A stretch of DNA of 64,000 nucleotides from Polynucleobacter hirudinilacicola (GCF_002192535.1 NZ_NAIA01000003.1:186001-250000), one strand, 5' to 3'. Counted from the stretch's first letter, positions 7,001 to 16,125 are shown. Numbers and translations: made by a program. The notes: generated from the sequence alone by a model not told the origin.

Positions 7001-9479
7001 ATGGAGGGTCTTACAAAATCGGAAGCAATTCAGCTCCAAGCAAAGTATGGGTTTAATGAGCTAGAAGTTGCAGATCAAAAAACTCTCTTTAAACTGCTTC
7101 TGCGAATATTGGCTGAGCCCACATTCGCCCTTCTCTTGCTGGCTGGATCGATTTACCTAGTTATTGGAAGAATTGATGACGCATTGATATTAATTGGATT
7201 CATTTGTATTTCAGTTGGAATTACGCTATTCCAGGAGCGAAAAAGTGAAAAAGCAATTAATGCACTCAAGGAGCTCTCAAGCCCCAGAGCGATTGTCATT
7301 AGAGATGGCATTACCCAAAGAATAGCCGGTAAAGACATTGTCGTTGGGGACATACTCATACTTGCAGAAGGGGACAGAATTCCCGCAGATGCCCTATTAC
7401 TTGAATCACATGACCTACTCGTTGACGAATCATTGCTCACCGGTGAATCTGAACCCACTAAAAAAGATAGTGCTAGTCAAGTTCATTCGGGTTGCATGGT
7501 AATTCGGGGTAGCGGCATAGCCAGAGTTACCGCTATCGGCATGCAAACTGAGTTAGGCAAGATCGGAAGTAGCCTAAAGCAAATCATTAGTCTTAATAGC
7601 CCTCTTCAGGAAGATATTGGGGAATTGATTAAAAGGGTTACGATTTTTGGGGTCTCCCTCTCAATTATCGTTCTAGCAATCTACGGTTTAATGCACGATA
7701 ACTGGCTTCAAGGTGCACTGACCGCTATTAGCCTAACCATGGCGTTACTGCCAGAAGAATTCACAGTAATTCTGACGGTATTTATGGCGCTCGGCGTTTG
7801 GAGAATAGCTCGCCAAAAAGTACTTACTAGGTATGCACCCGTCATTGAAACACTGGGCAGCATTACAGCTTTATGCGTTGATAAGACGGGTACTCTCACC
7901 CTGAATAGGATGTCTTTAGAGGTTCTTGCAACTCCCCAGAATATCCTGATGCTTAGCTCAAAAGATGATGAACTAAATCCATCGCAAAAAGAGCTTCTAG
8001 GTTATTGCGTACTTGCAAGCGAGGTAAAGCCCTTTGACCCGATGGAACAAGCTTTTTATGAAAAGCGCCATCTCGCTCCCGAATACATTAATCAGACTTC
8101 CGAATTTGAACTGGTACACGAGTATGGCCTGAGCCCCGAGCTCCCTGCGATGACACATCTTTGGAAGGCGCCAGGCTCTGATCGGTGCCTTGTGGCTATC
8201 AAAGGTGCGCCCGAGGCAGTTCTTAAGCGCTGTAATTTGACGCAAACACAGATCGCAGTAATTGAAAAACAAATTGAGGATCTTGCATCACAAGGATTGC
8301 GTTTACTCGGAGTTGCAAAATCTCAATATACGAAGCAAAGCTCAAATTGGCCAGCAAACTTGAGCTCATTTGAGTTTACTTGGCTCGGTCTTGTGGGGCT
8401 CAAAGACCCCATTAGAGAAGAAGTGCCCGCATCCATTCAGAAATGTCAGAGAGCTGGCATTCGCGTCATCATGATTACTGGAGACCATGCCATTACTGCG
8501 CAAGCGATTGCAAAGCAAGCGGGTATTGATAGTGCCAGCGTTCTATCTGGTAGCGATATCAATGCACTTAGCGATGTTGAACTTCGCGAAGCAGTAAAGA
8601 AAACGTCAATTTATGTACGGATTAAGCCTACTGAGAAATTAAGACTTGTAAAAGCGTTGCAAGCGAACAATGAAGTTGTCGCTATGACAGGTGACGGGGT
8701 TAACGATGCGCCCGCCCTAAAAGCAGCTCATGTAGGCATTGCGATGGGGCAACGAGGCACCGATGTTGCTAGAGAAGCCGCATCCTTAGTGCTGCTAAAT
8801 GATGATTTTTCATCCATCGTCCACACTATCCAGCAGGGCAGACAAATATATGACAATTTACATAAAGCCATCATTTATGTCGTTGCCGTCCACATCCCAA
8901 TGGCTGGAGCTGTTTTTATTCCCATTCTCTTTGGGGTGCAGCCGATCCTTGACCCAATACATATCGTCTTCCTGCAAATGATTATTGACCCGGCATGTGC
9001 AATTATTTTTGAGATGGAAGCGCCTGAAAGCGATGTAATGCTAAAGCCACCTAGAAGTATTAATCAAAAACTCTTTAGCTTGGATAGCATCTCTATGGCT
9101 CTATTACAAGGGGCGGGATTGACCGCTATTGTTGTTGGCCTATATTTCTGGCCTAAATATGAACTATTCCCATGCAATGGCTACAACACTATCATTTGGC
9201 AGTCTAGTACTTGGAAACATCTCATTAATAATTGTCAGCAGATCTAAAAATGATCACCTCTTTAGAATCCTGCAAAAAACCAATCCATCTCAGAAATGGA
9301 TTCTCGGTATTGGGGTCATATCCTTTGGATTTTTAATTACGATTCCATTTCTCCGAGATCGGTTTCAATTCACTGTGCCCACACTAGAAGGTGCATTAGC
9401 GATTCTTGCCTCTGGGTTAATCGGAATCACGTGGTACGAGCTTGTTAAGCTAGGCTACAGAAGAAAATGGGGCCAATAG
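7001..9479 (+). pseudogene. P-type cation-transporting ATPase, frameshifted
   Basis: Frame one (7001-9247) carries the whole catalytic core: actuator motif LLTGESEP, membrane motif PEEFTV, phosphorylation site CVDKTGTLT with Asp near residue 294, and hinge motif MTGDGVNDAP. This matches the calcium-pump-like P-type ATPases. At 9149-9153 the reading moves: the family pattern continues one base out of frame as LNMNYSHAMATTLSFG and runs to a stop at 9479, giving the last membrane helices. Removing one C at 9152-9153 restores a protein of about 825 residues. In frame one the tail is nonsense and stops at 9247. It is a pseudogene, or a sequencing error in a short run. Ion specificity is not clear. 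Confidence 0.85.
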
Positions 9480-9541
9480 TAAATGAATGCTATTGGCCGA
9501 AAGCAGCCCTTCAACGCCCTAACCTATACGCATCACCATTG

Positions 9542-9572
9542 AAAGTGTGCAGTAATCGCTTGCACACTTTTT
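9542..9572 (+). terminator. Terminator after the P-type ATPase
   Basis: A 10-bp perfect stem (9542-9551 with 9561-9570), 9-nt loop and a following T tract on the plus strand, 62 bp after the end of the ATPase reading frame. Confidence 0.75.
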
Positions 9573-9581
9573 AGCACCCCC

Positions 9582-9602
9582 AGCGTTACTTAAAGTAACG
9601 CT
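9582..9602. repeat. 21-bp palindrome, related to 3601-3623
   Basis: Arms AGCGTTACTT / AAGTAACGCT around one base. The core is the reverse complement of the palindrome at 3601-3623. The following 30 bases (about 9595-9625) resemble 855-885, which leads into the second tRNA-end copy, so this looks like another worn element boundary whose tRNA part has been lost. Confidence 0.55.
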
Positions 9603-9736
9603 CAAATGACCAAACCTCACCTTTAGTCTCAAAAGCTAGCTTTTTGTAACTTTTAGGCTAGCTTTAGGTTCTCTGGTTATGAGAGCAGACACCCAAGATA
9701 GACCCATGTAAACAGGGGGTCTGCGGATGGTCAGTG

Positions 9737-9854
9737 TCGGTGTGTAAGCAAATGTGTAAGCAAATTCGTAGATTTACTAGAAGAGCTCTCTCGGTCTTTG
9801 GTTTTCGAAACCAAAGGAATTTTGGAGCAACCATCTAGCACTTCGTTGCTCCAA
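9737..9854. repeat. 118-bp dispersed repeat, copy B
   Basis: Pairs with 3466-3583 over the same length. It contains a tandem TGTGTAAGCAAA doublet (about 9740-9763) and the same 9-bp-arm inverted repeat. A short TTATGAGAGCAG match to the junction at 3405-3416 lies near 9678. It is taken as the arm of a second, partly deleted attachment region. The 578-bp gap 9480-10057 holds only these repeats, the terminator and a weak hairpin near 9950-9975; the short open frame at 9731-9946 is not believed. Confidence 0.65.
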
Positions 9855-10057
9855 ATCGTTTTGGGTGGGATTAACGGGCGGTGCTTAAAGTAATGCTTGA
9901 TTAACCAATGACCGCTATCGACCCAACTAAGCCACCCACCTACCAAACAAAAAACCTGCCGAAGTAGGTCTTTTATGTAATCACATCAAAGCTAGTTACA
10001 AACTAATCGTATAAGTAGCCATCACCGTAGTAGTGGCATCGGCTTTTTCGAAAGCAA

Positions 10058-11215
10058 TTAAACGTAGCAAGGTCCATCAATCAATGGATGATCTTTTACA
10101 AAATCTAAGTTAATTTTCAGGCCAATACCTATACCTTCATACGGCTTTACAAAACCTTCTGAATCGAGCTCATAAGCTCCTTTGTCCATCATTTCATCCC
10201 TAAATGGATTGAGTAATGTCACATCTCCTTCAAAGTATCCGGGGTTATCAATCGCAGACAGAAAATGAATTGTTGTTCCCATATTGATTGCAGTTGCAGA
10301 AGTATGAGGATTAATCGTTAACTTATTGGCGCTCGCCATAGCTGCAATCCTCATTGACTCAGTCACGCCACCAGTCTTCGACAGATCAGGCTGTATAAAC
10401 TGTACATCCCCATCATCTAATAGGGTTGCAAAATCATAACGGGTATAGTGATTCTCTCCAGCAGCAAATGGGACTCGCCCTAAGCTACGGGCCATGCGAT
10501 ATGCTTTTCGATCCTGTGGTGGAAATGGCTCCTCCAACCAACTCACTCCCGCCTCATCAAAAGCAGGCATTACCTTACGCACATCTGCTAGGGTGTAATT
10601 TGTATTGGCATCAACTAATATGTCAATTTCATTGCCTACCGCCTTACGAACTGCATGTACTCTGACAATATCTTTTTCAGCGGTATCGCCCACACGTAAC
10701 TTTAATGCTCGATAACCAGTTGCCACATGCTCTTGCGCCTCCTTTGCCAAGGAGGCGGGCTCTTGCCATCCAAGGGCAATGCCACCTGCATAGGCTTTAA
10801 TCTTTTTAGAAGCCCCGCCCAGCATCCTATACAAAGGTTGCTGCATAATCTGAGCACGAATATCCCACAGCGCAATATCAATACCACTTAAAGCTAATAC
10901 TGCAGCTGCGCCCGTTCCATGGCTGGAGATTTGCATTTTATAAACGCGAGTCCAGATCCCATTAATATCCATTGCGTCACAGTTGAGCACCAGCTCGCGC
11001 ATAGTCGTATCAATTAATTTTGCGATTGCACCTGGCGCCCTGCCATGGTGTGCCTCCCCCCAACCAACATGACCATCTTCCGTTTCGATACGCACCAGAA
11101 CTGAATCACGTTTGACACATTTGCCTATACCTAATCGAACCGATTTATTTTCAGGAACTGGAAATGAAATTGGTACAGCCTCTAATTTCACAATACGCAT
11201 TGGATTACTTGTCAT
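10058..11215 (-). CDS. Mandelate racemase/muconate lactonizing enzyme family protein (2)
   Basis: 385 residues of the enolase superfamily, which abstract a proton next to a carboxylate, usually to dehydrate or isomerise sugar acids. The N-terminal capping domain is followed by the barrel with the metal ligands Asp202 (VDAN), Glu228 (WLEEP) and Glu254 (AGEN), and catalytic His304 (INPH). The second-strand motif is KLR with Lys172, whereas the paralogue at 13093 has KMK. The start is set at ATG 11215, 7 nt after the preceding stop; a longer frame to 11284 would overlap the dehydrogenase. It is the last gene of the catabolic operon. The substrate is probably an acid sugar or its lactone; not determinable here. 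Confidence 0.85.
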   Translation of the reverse strand: MTSNPMRIVKLEAVPISFPVPENKSVRLGIGKCVKRDSVLVRIETEDGHVGWGEAHHGRAPGAIAKLIDTTMRELVLNCDAMDINGIWTRVYKMQISSHGTGAAAVLALSGIDIALWDIRAQIMQQPLYRMLGGASKKIKAYAGGIALGWQEPASLAKEAQEHVATGYRALKLRVGDTAEKDIVRVHAVRKAVGNEIDILVDANTNYTLADVRKVMPAFDEAGVSWLEEPFPPQDRKAYRMARSLGRVPFAAGENHYTRYDFATLLDDGDVQFIQPDLSKTGGVTESMRIAAMASANKLTINPHTSATAINMGTTIHFLSAIDNPGYFEGDVTLLNPFRDEMMDKGAYELDSEGFVKPYEGIGIGLKINLDFVKDHPLIDGPCYV

Positions 11216-11222
11216 GATTTTT

Positions 11223-12182
11223 TCAATTAAAGAAGACTTCTGGGTTAACAATATTGTCAGGCCGAATACCCTTAAGGATGGCAAGAATTGTCTTGACTGA
11301 TCCCTCGCTCATACCGCGCATACTACTAGAAGTAATCGATGCTATATGGGGAGTAAGTAATAAGTTTGGGCAATCAAAGATAGCCTCTTCTCCGGTCAGA
11401 GGTTGCTGATCATGCACGTCCATCGCTGCACCAGCAATTTTTCCTGCTTTAAGTGCACTAATGATTGCCTGCGTATCTACCACCGGTCCACGTGCGATAT
11501 TAATCAGGATGGCATTTGACTTCATCATTGAAATCGAGAGCTGATCTACCATCCCGCGCGTTTCTTCATTCAATGGGCAGCAAATTACTATCACATCAGA
11601 TTGCGAGAATAATTCTGCTTTTGTAACTGAACGAACTCCACTAGGCAATGTTTCGGGACGCCGAGTAAGCGCAATGGTTTTCATATTTAGGCCCATTGCT
11701 GCATTGGCTAATTTGCCCCCTATTGATCCAAACCCAATAATGCCCAAAGTAGTAGTTGCAATCTCGGTGGAGGAGTCTGCTTGTGGCCGAGCTTTTGTCC
11801 ATCCCTGAATTCGCAACTGTGAATTAATCAGATCTAAGTTACGACGGAAATAAAAAATGGCAGCTATACAGTACTCAACTACAGCATTGGTATTTGAACC
11901 TGGTAAGTTTGCAACTGGAATTCTTTTTTTGGTTGCTGCATCTACCGGAATGAAATCTAATCCCACGCCATGGCGAACTACTGCCTTTAATTGTGTAGCT
12001 CCATCAAATATATCTTGAGGCAGCTGACATCGAACTATTAACCCTTCACAGTCCGAAATAAGACTTTTTAAAGTCTCAGACTTTATATCTGGCGCCACCA
12101 CCACATCGCACTCCTCCATGAGAGCTTGATTGCATTCTGGATGTATAGGGTTAGTCAAAAGAACCTTAAATTTTTTACTCAA
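11223..12182 (-). CDS. D-isomer-specific 2-hydroxyacid dehydrogenase family protein
   Basis: 319 residues with the two-part fold of phosphoglycerate, glycerate and hydroxypyruvate reductases: an N-terminal substrate domain, the NAD(P) loop GFGSIG at 150-155, Arg231 in INIARGP and His279 in LTPHIAS. The usual catalytic Glu in the DVFxxEP motif is replaced: the sequence reads MDVHDQQPL, with Gln at 260. Length is normal and there is no frameshift, so the protein is probably made, but activity may be altered. It overlaps the FAH-family gene by 8 nt. Within this cluster it could oxidise or reduce a 2-hydroxy/2-keto acid intermediate. Confidence 0.85.
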   Translation of the reverse strand: MSKKFKVLLTNPIHPECNQALMEECDVVVAPDIKSETLKSLISDCEGLIVRCQLPQDIFDGATQLKAVVRHGVGLDFIPVDAATKKRIPVANLPGSNTNAVVEYCIAAIFYFRRNLDLINSQLRIQGWTKARPQADSSTEIATTTLGIIGFGSIGGKLANAAMGLNMKTIALTRRPETLPSGVRSVTKAELFSQSDVIVICCPLNEETRGMVDQLSISMMKSNAILINIARGPVVDTQAIISALKAGKIAGAAMDVHDQQPLTGEEAIFDCPNLLLTPHIASITSSSMRGMSEGSVKTILAILKGIRPDNIVNPEVFFN

Positions 12183-13083
12183 GAAATGGCGCTCCCTTTT
12201 TTATTGGATTATTAAGTACTCCCAAACCCTCAAGCTCTACTCTTACAGTTTGCCCTGGCTGGAGCCATGCAGTAGGCTGATGCATCATTGCCAAACCTGC
12301 TGGGGTACCAGTTGCAATAATATCGCCAGGTTCAAGTGGCATTTGCTTGGAGATATAAGAAATTAATTCTGCAACTTTAAAAAGCATTGTGCCGGTTGTG
12401 CCATTCTGTAACACCCTACCATCCACATCTAATTTAATTTGAATCGCGTAAGGATTTACTACCTCATCAGCAGTCACTAGAAAAGGCCCCAAAGGGGAGG
12501 ATGCAGGCATATTCTTTCCTCTGACAAAGTTTCCACTATCCTGCTTAATCATGCCGCTACCGCTGATATCGTTATGAACTGTATAACCAGCTACATGCTC
12601 CATTGCATCATCTGGCTCGATAAACAAAGCGCGTTTGCCAATAATGACAGCCAACTCAGCTTCATAACCTACGTTACCCACATCTGGGGGAATAAGAATG
12701 GGGTCATTAGGCCCTATGACCGTATTGCCAGATCGAATAAAAATAACTGGCTCCGTTGGATAAGCCATTGATCGCTCATCCAATGCATCAGTAAAGTTGT
12801 ATGCAGCCCCAATAACTTTCCCCGGCATAGGAATTGGAGAGCATATTGCAAGAGAGTTGAGACTAACTACCGCATTCTGATCGTAGGCCCTACTCTCAAT
12901 TTTTTCCTTAATTTTTTTAGTCATTAATGGCAAACCCATCCTTACCATCTCTATTAAATTTGGGTATTGACCAGCCATGATGTCACTGCAACTTTCATGA
13001 GAAAGATCCAGCACAGACAAAGAGTCGTCCAGTAGAACGCCCACTCTTTGCTCTGATCCTTTTGTAAAAGTTAAGTAACGCAT
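12175..13083 (-). CDS. Fumarylacetoacetate hydrolase (FAH) family protein
   Basis: 302 residues. The C-terminal two-thirds is an FAH-type domain with the metal-binding E-x-E pair in GYEAELAVIIG, the downstream acidic loop NDISGSGM, and the closing GDIIATGTPAG signature. Such enzymes hydrolyse, hydrate or decarboxylate 2-keto-3-deoxy or 2,4-dioxo acids. A position between two enolase-superfamily dehydratases and a hydroxyacid dehydrogenase suits cleavage or hydrolysis of a dehydrated, oxidised sugar acid. It begins 9 nt after the preceding gene and overlaps the following one by 8 nt, so it is tightly co-translated. Confidence 0.85.
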   Translation of the reverse strand: MRYLTFTKGSEQRVGVLLDDSLSVLDLSHESCSDIMAGQYPNLIEMVRMGLPLMTKKIKEKIESRAYDQNAVVSLNSLAICSPIPMPGKVIGAAYNFTDALDERSMAYPTEPVIFIRSGNTVIGPNDPILIPPDVGNVGYEAELAVIIGKRALFIEPDDAMEHVAGYTVHNDISGSGMIKQDSGNFVRGKNMPASSPLGPFLVTADEVVNPYAIQIKLDVDGRVLQNGTTGTMLFKVAELISYISKQMPLEPGDIIATGTPAGLAMMHQPTAWLQPGQTVRVELEGLGVLNNPIKKGAPFLE

Positions 13084-13092
13084 AAATACAGT

Positions 13093-14235
13093 CTATACAA
13101 CTCGATATTGGTCGAGAATGTGACGATTAATTTCAATTCCAAGACCCGGACCGTTTGGCACGCTGACTTTACCATTGCGTTGTTCAATAGGCTCAACTGA
13201 TAACAAATCACGGAATGGATTCTCGCATTGCTCAAACTCAAATAAAGGCGGGTTACCTTTAAAGCTAGGCGGCTGATCGGGCAGCGCTGCCAAGAAATGC
13301 AAGGTTGCCGCAACTCCGATCACTGATCCCCACGCATGCGGAACACACTCTACCCCATGTGCACTAGCGAGAGTTGCAATCTTGCGACATTCACTGATAC
13401 CACCTGCAGCACAAACATCCGGCTGAACAATATCCATCGCTTTGCGCACCACAATATCTCTAAATCCCCAGCGGGTAAATTCATTTTCTCCGCCCGCAAC
13501 AGCCATATCTAGGGCACGAGTCACCTCAACATAGCCATCCAAATCCTCTGGAGAGATAGGCTCTTCAAACCATTCAATATCTAACTTCTCAAGCTCTCGA
13601 CCAATCTTGATTGCCTGAGGCACGGTAAAGCAATGATTGGCGTCCACCATCAATCGCATCTCATCGCCCACTGCTTTTCGAACCGCCTCTACACGCCTAA
13701 TATCCAACTTCAGGTCGCCCAATCCAATCTTCATTTTGATGGCAGTAAAGCCATTCTGCTTAAATTCAATCGCCTCCTCTACTGCTTCTTCGATCAAGCG
13801 ATCCATATCAATAAAATACAAGCCGGTTGCATAAGCCGTTACTTCATCACGATAGGAGCCGCCTATTAACTTATGAATTGGTTTTCCACAGGACTTGCCA
13901 ATAATGTCCCACAAGGCAATATCAATTCCGCTAATTGCAGAAATTGCCATACCGGTAGTACCGTAATCTTTGATCCGGTTATATAAATCCTCCCAGATCA
14001 CCTCTACATCGAACGGATCCCTACCGATAATTCGAGGTCCAAATTGAGTATCGATAAAAGCTTTTGCAACAGCCGATGGTCCGTAACATTCACCCCAACC
14101 CACTATGCCGTCATTTGTCTCAATCTCCAAAATACAAGAGCCACGAGTTTTATAAATCCAACCCCTTGAGGAGGTAAAAGGCTTTTGTACGGGAGCGGCA
14201 ACAATATGACATGTTACTTTTTTAATTTGACTCAT
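13093..14235 (-). CDS. Mandelate racemase/muconate lactonizing enzyme family protein (1)
   Basis: 380 residues of the enolase superfamily with a complete mandelate-racemase-type active site: Lys167 and Lys169 (IKMKIG), metal ligands Asp198 (VDAN), Glu224 (FEEP) and Glu250 (GGEN), and His300 in CVPHAWG. The KxK/His pair on opposite faces of the site is what the acid-sugar dehydratase and cycloisomerase subgroup uses. It follows the Bug binding protein by 23 nt and precedes the FAH gene by 9 nt. It is only distantly similar to the second family member in this operon, so the two are likely to act on different substrates or steps. Confidence 0.88.
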   Translation of the reverse strand: MSQIKKVTCHIVAAPVQKPFTSSRGWIYKTRGSCILEIETNDGIVGWGECYGPSAVAKAFIDTQFGPRIIGRDPFDVEVIWEDLYNRIKDYGTTGMAISAISGIDIALWDIIGKSCGKPIHKLIGGSYRDEVTAYATGLYFIDMDRLIEEAVEEAIEFKQNGFTAIKMKIGLGDLKLDIRRVEAVRKAVGDEMRLMVDANHCFTVPQAIKIGRELEKLDIEWFEEPISPEDLDGYVEVTRALDMAVAGGENEFTRWGFRDIVVRKAMDIVQPDVCAAGGISECRKIATLASAHGVECVPHAWGSVIGVAATLHFLAALPDQPPSFKGNPPLFEFEQCENPFRDLLSVEPIEQRNGKVSVPNGPGLGIEINRHILDQYRVV

Positions 14236-14258
14236 TGCTCTTCTTTCAATCTCAATAT

Positions 14259-15239
14259 TTATTTTTTCTCAGAAAATACTTTTTTTCCAACTTCAGATAA
14301 GGTGTTTGTAACTGCAATAATTTCAGCGCCCAATGCTTTTCCAGTAAGACTATCAACTCTTGCCCCGCCATCTTCAGATGCAGCTTTAAAGCGCGGATCC
14401 TGAATCGCTTTATTAAAAATGGCGATTAATTTTTCTTGAATTTCTGGTGGGGTCTTTGCGGGGGCAACAAGATATGCCATTTGAACCAATGGTCCATATG
14501 GGAAAACGTTATATCCTTTTTCCTTAAATGTAGGAATATTAGGCATTGATTTAATACGCTCATTCGCGAAAACACCCAACGGTATCACCATATTGGAATC
14601 AATCTGCGCCTTACTCTCAGATGGCTTTAGTACCGCAGCATCAATTTGTTTACCAGCCAGATCGATAATCACTTTAGCCCCACCAGTGTATGGCACGGTT
14701 ACAACTGAAGAATTGACTACATTACCCGTCATCACTGCAAAAATATGATTTAAGTTATTACTACCTGGAGTGCCAATTGATATTTTTCCAGGATTCTTTT
14801 TAACCATTGCCTCAAAACCATCCACATCTTTTACTGGTCCGCCCTTGGGAACAAGAAGCAATAATTGATCTGTTGTGACTCGTGCTATCGGGGCAAATTG
14901 ATCATTCTTGAGTGGAGTTAAGCCCTGCGCAATCATTGCCATAGTAGAGCTGGTACCCATTCCAATGGTGTAACCATCTGGCTCTGCGTTAGCCACTTTT
15001 GTCATACCAATCGTTCCGGTTGCCCCAGCAACGTTATCTACCACCACAGTAACCCCTTCGTCAGCCAGAATCTTAGAAATTAATCTTGCAGAAATATCAT
15101 TTGACCCTCCGACATTCCAGGGCACCACTAACTTAATCTCCCTGGTAGGAAAATCAGCAGCAATGGCAGATCCAAAAGCCATAAAAACTCCAAAGGCAGA
15201 AGCCGCAATTGAATTAACAACCGTTTTAAAAGTATTCAT
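14259..15239 (-). CDS. Bug-family (TctC-like) solute-binding protein
   Basis: 326 residues. A Sec signal peptide (about residues 1-27, cleavage near SAIAA) precedes the family opening REIKLVVPWNVGGSNDISARL. The ATG at 15239 is chosen over an upstream start at 15263 because GGAG lies 6 nt before it and the signal peptide begins there. It is first in the catabolic gene run behind the GntR regulator, and the inverted repeat at 15267-15287 lies in its leader. It should capture the carboxylate that the cluster degrades. No TctA/TctB pair is adjacent, so it would need a shared membrane component such as the pair at 44938-46924. Confidence 0.88.
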   Translation of the reverse strand: MNTFKTVVNSIAASAFGVFMAFGSAIAADFPTREIKLVVPWNVGGSNDISARLISKILADEGVTVVVDNVAGATGTIGMTKVANAEPDGYTIGMGTSSTMAMIAQGLTPLKNDQFAPIARVTTDQLLLLVPKGGPVKDVDGFEAMVKKNPGKISIGTPGSNNLNHIFAVMTGNVVNSSVVTVPYTGGAKVIIDLAGKQIDAAVLKPSESKAQIDSNMVIPLGVFANERIKSMPNIPTFKEKGYNVFPYGPLVQMAYLVAPAKTPPEIQEKLIAIFNKAIQDPRFKAASEDGGARVDSLTGKALGAEIIAVTNTLSEVGKKVFSEKK

Positions 15240-15266
15240 ATTCACTCCATTAGCTAAAAACATATC

Positions 15267-15287
15267 AATGTTATAACAAATAACATT
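15267..15287. promoter_or_regulatory. Candidate GntR/FCD operator
   Basis: Perfect inverted repeat with 8-bp arms AATGTTAT / ATAACATT and a 5-nt spacer. Within it TGTTATAACA (15269-15278) is itself a palindrome of the GT-N-AC form that FadR-type GntR regulators bind. It lies 28 bp upstream of the binding-protein start and downstream of the regulator gene. Self- and operon regulation by the neighbouring GntR protein is inferred. Confidence 0.6.
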
Positions 15288-15330
15288 AATCTAGATAAAT
15301 AAATCACCAACCCTTATGGAAACAACGGAT

Positions 15331-16011
15331 TTAATCTAACAAATTACAGATATCAAGTCGAGCGCTATCAATATCAGCACGAATAGCTTGGGCAACCCCA
15401 ACGCCATCACCCTTCTTAAGAGCATTGAGGGCTGCTAAATGATGTTTATGCCTCTTCTGTCCCGGGTTATATGCTGGTAGCGCCAGATTTAATGTGGGCC
15501 CACAGCGAAGCCAGGCCCCCTCAATAGCCTGCAAAAGAATAGCTTGATTGGCAAGCTTGTAGATCCCAAAATGAAACTGGTAGTGGGCATCTAAATAAGA
15601 GGCTAGGTTACCGGTTTCCGCCAAATCCTTCATCCGATTCAACATTTTTGAAATTTCAACTATTTCTGCTCTGCTTGCATTTTTAGCAGCAGCCTCAGCA
15701 GCCAATGGTTCAAGACTGCTGCGTATCGACATCAATTGATCAAACTCATTGGCGTTCAATAAAGGCACTGAAGCGCCGCCGCCTTGCCCGACACCACCCC
15801 TCTCGAGTACATTTTCAGCGGCCAAGCGATTAATAGCATCACGAACAGGCGTAAGACTAATGCCGAGATCCTGCGCAACTTTCCTCAAAATAATCCGCTC
15901 ACCAGGCACAAACTTACCCGCTAATAATGCACTTTTCAAAGAAAAGTAGGCCTTATCCCAAAGGGTGTCCTTATTAATCAACTTAAGACCGCTCTTCGAA
16001 ACACTTGGCAT
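15331..16011 (-). CDS. GntR-family transcriptional regulator (FCD/FadR type)
   Basis: 226 residues. An N-terminal winged helix-turn-helix (about residues 15-80) has the GntR pattern PGERIILRKVAQDLGIS and TPVRDAINRL, followed by an all-helical FCD ligand domain with metal-type histidines (AHYQFHFGIY and later RHKHHLAAL). Such regulators usually repress a catabolic operon until its acid substrate or intermediate binds. The ATG at 16011 is preferred over a TTG at 16044, though neither has a strong Shine-Dalgarno. It heads the cluster and lies 75 bp from the tRNA terminator, at the island's inner edge. Confidence 0.85.
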   Translation of the reverse strand: MPSVSKSGLKLINKDTLWDKAYFSLKSALLAGKFVPGERIILRKVAQDLGISLTPVRDAINRLAAENVLERGGVGQGGGASVPLLNANEFDQLMSIRSSLEPLAAEAAAKNASRAEIVEISKMLNRMKDLAETGNLASYLDAHYQFHFGIYKLANQAILLQAIEGAWLRCGPTLNLALPAYNPGQKRHKHHLAALNALKKGDGVGVAQAIRADIDSARLDICNLLD

Positions 16012-16090
16012 TAGGAATTTATCAAAAAATAGAATTAGCTTCAATATAAATCAAAATCTAAACACACCTTCAAGCAATCTTGAAAAGACA

Positions 16091-16118
16091 AAACCCCCAC
16101 CATTGCTGATGAGGGTTT
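16091..16118 (-). terminator. Terminator of the rpoD-tRNA transcript
   Basis: Hairpin with an AAACCC/GGGTTT base and about five more pairs (two of them G-T), loop AGCAAT, then a T-rich stretch on the minus strand. It directly follows the tRNA CCA end, and a worn copy is present at 873-901. Confidence 0.75.
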
Positions 16119-16125
16119 GCTTTTC

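Noticed and set aside
9731-9946. A 71-codon minus-strand open frame
   Set aside because: It is the second copy of the same repeat region, read in the other direction, with a tandem-repeat tail; not protein-like.
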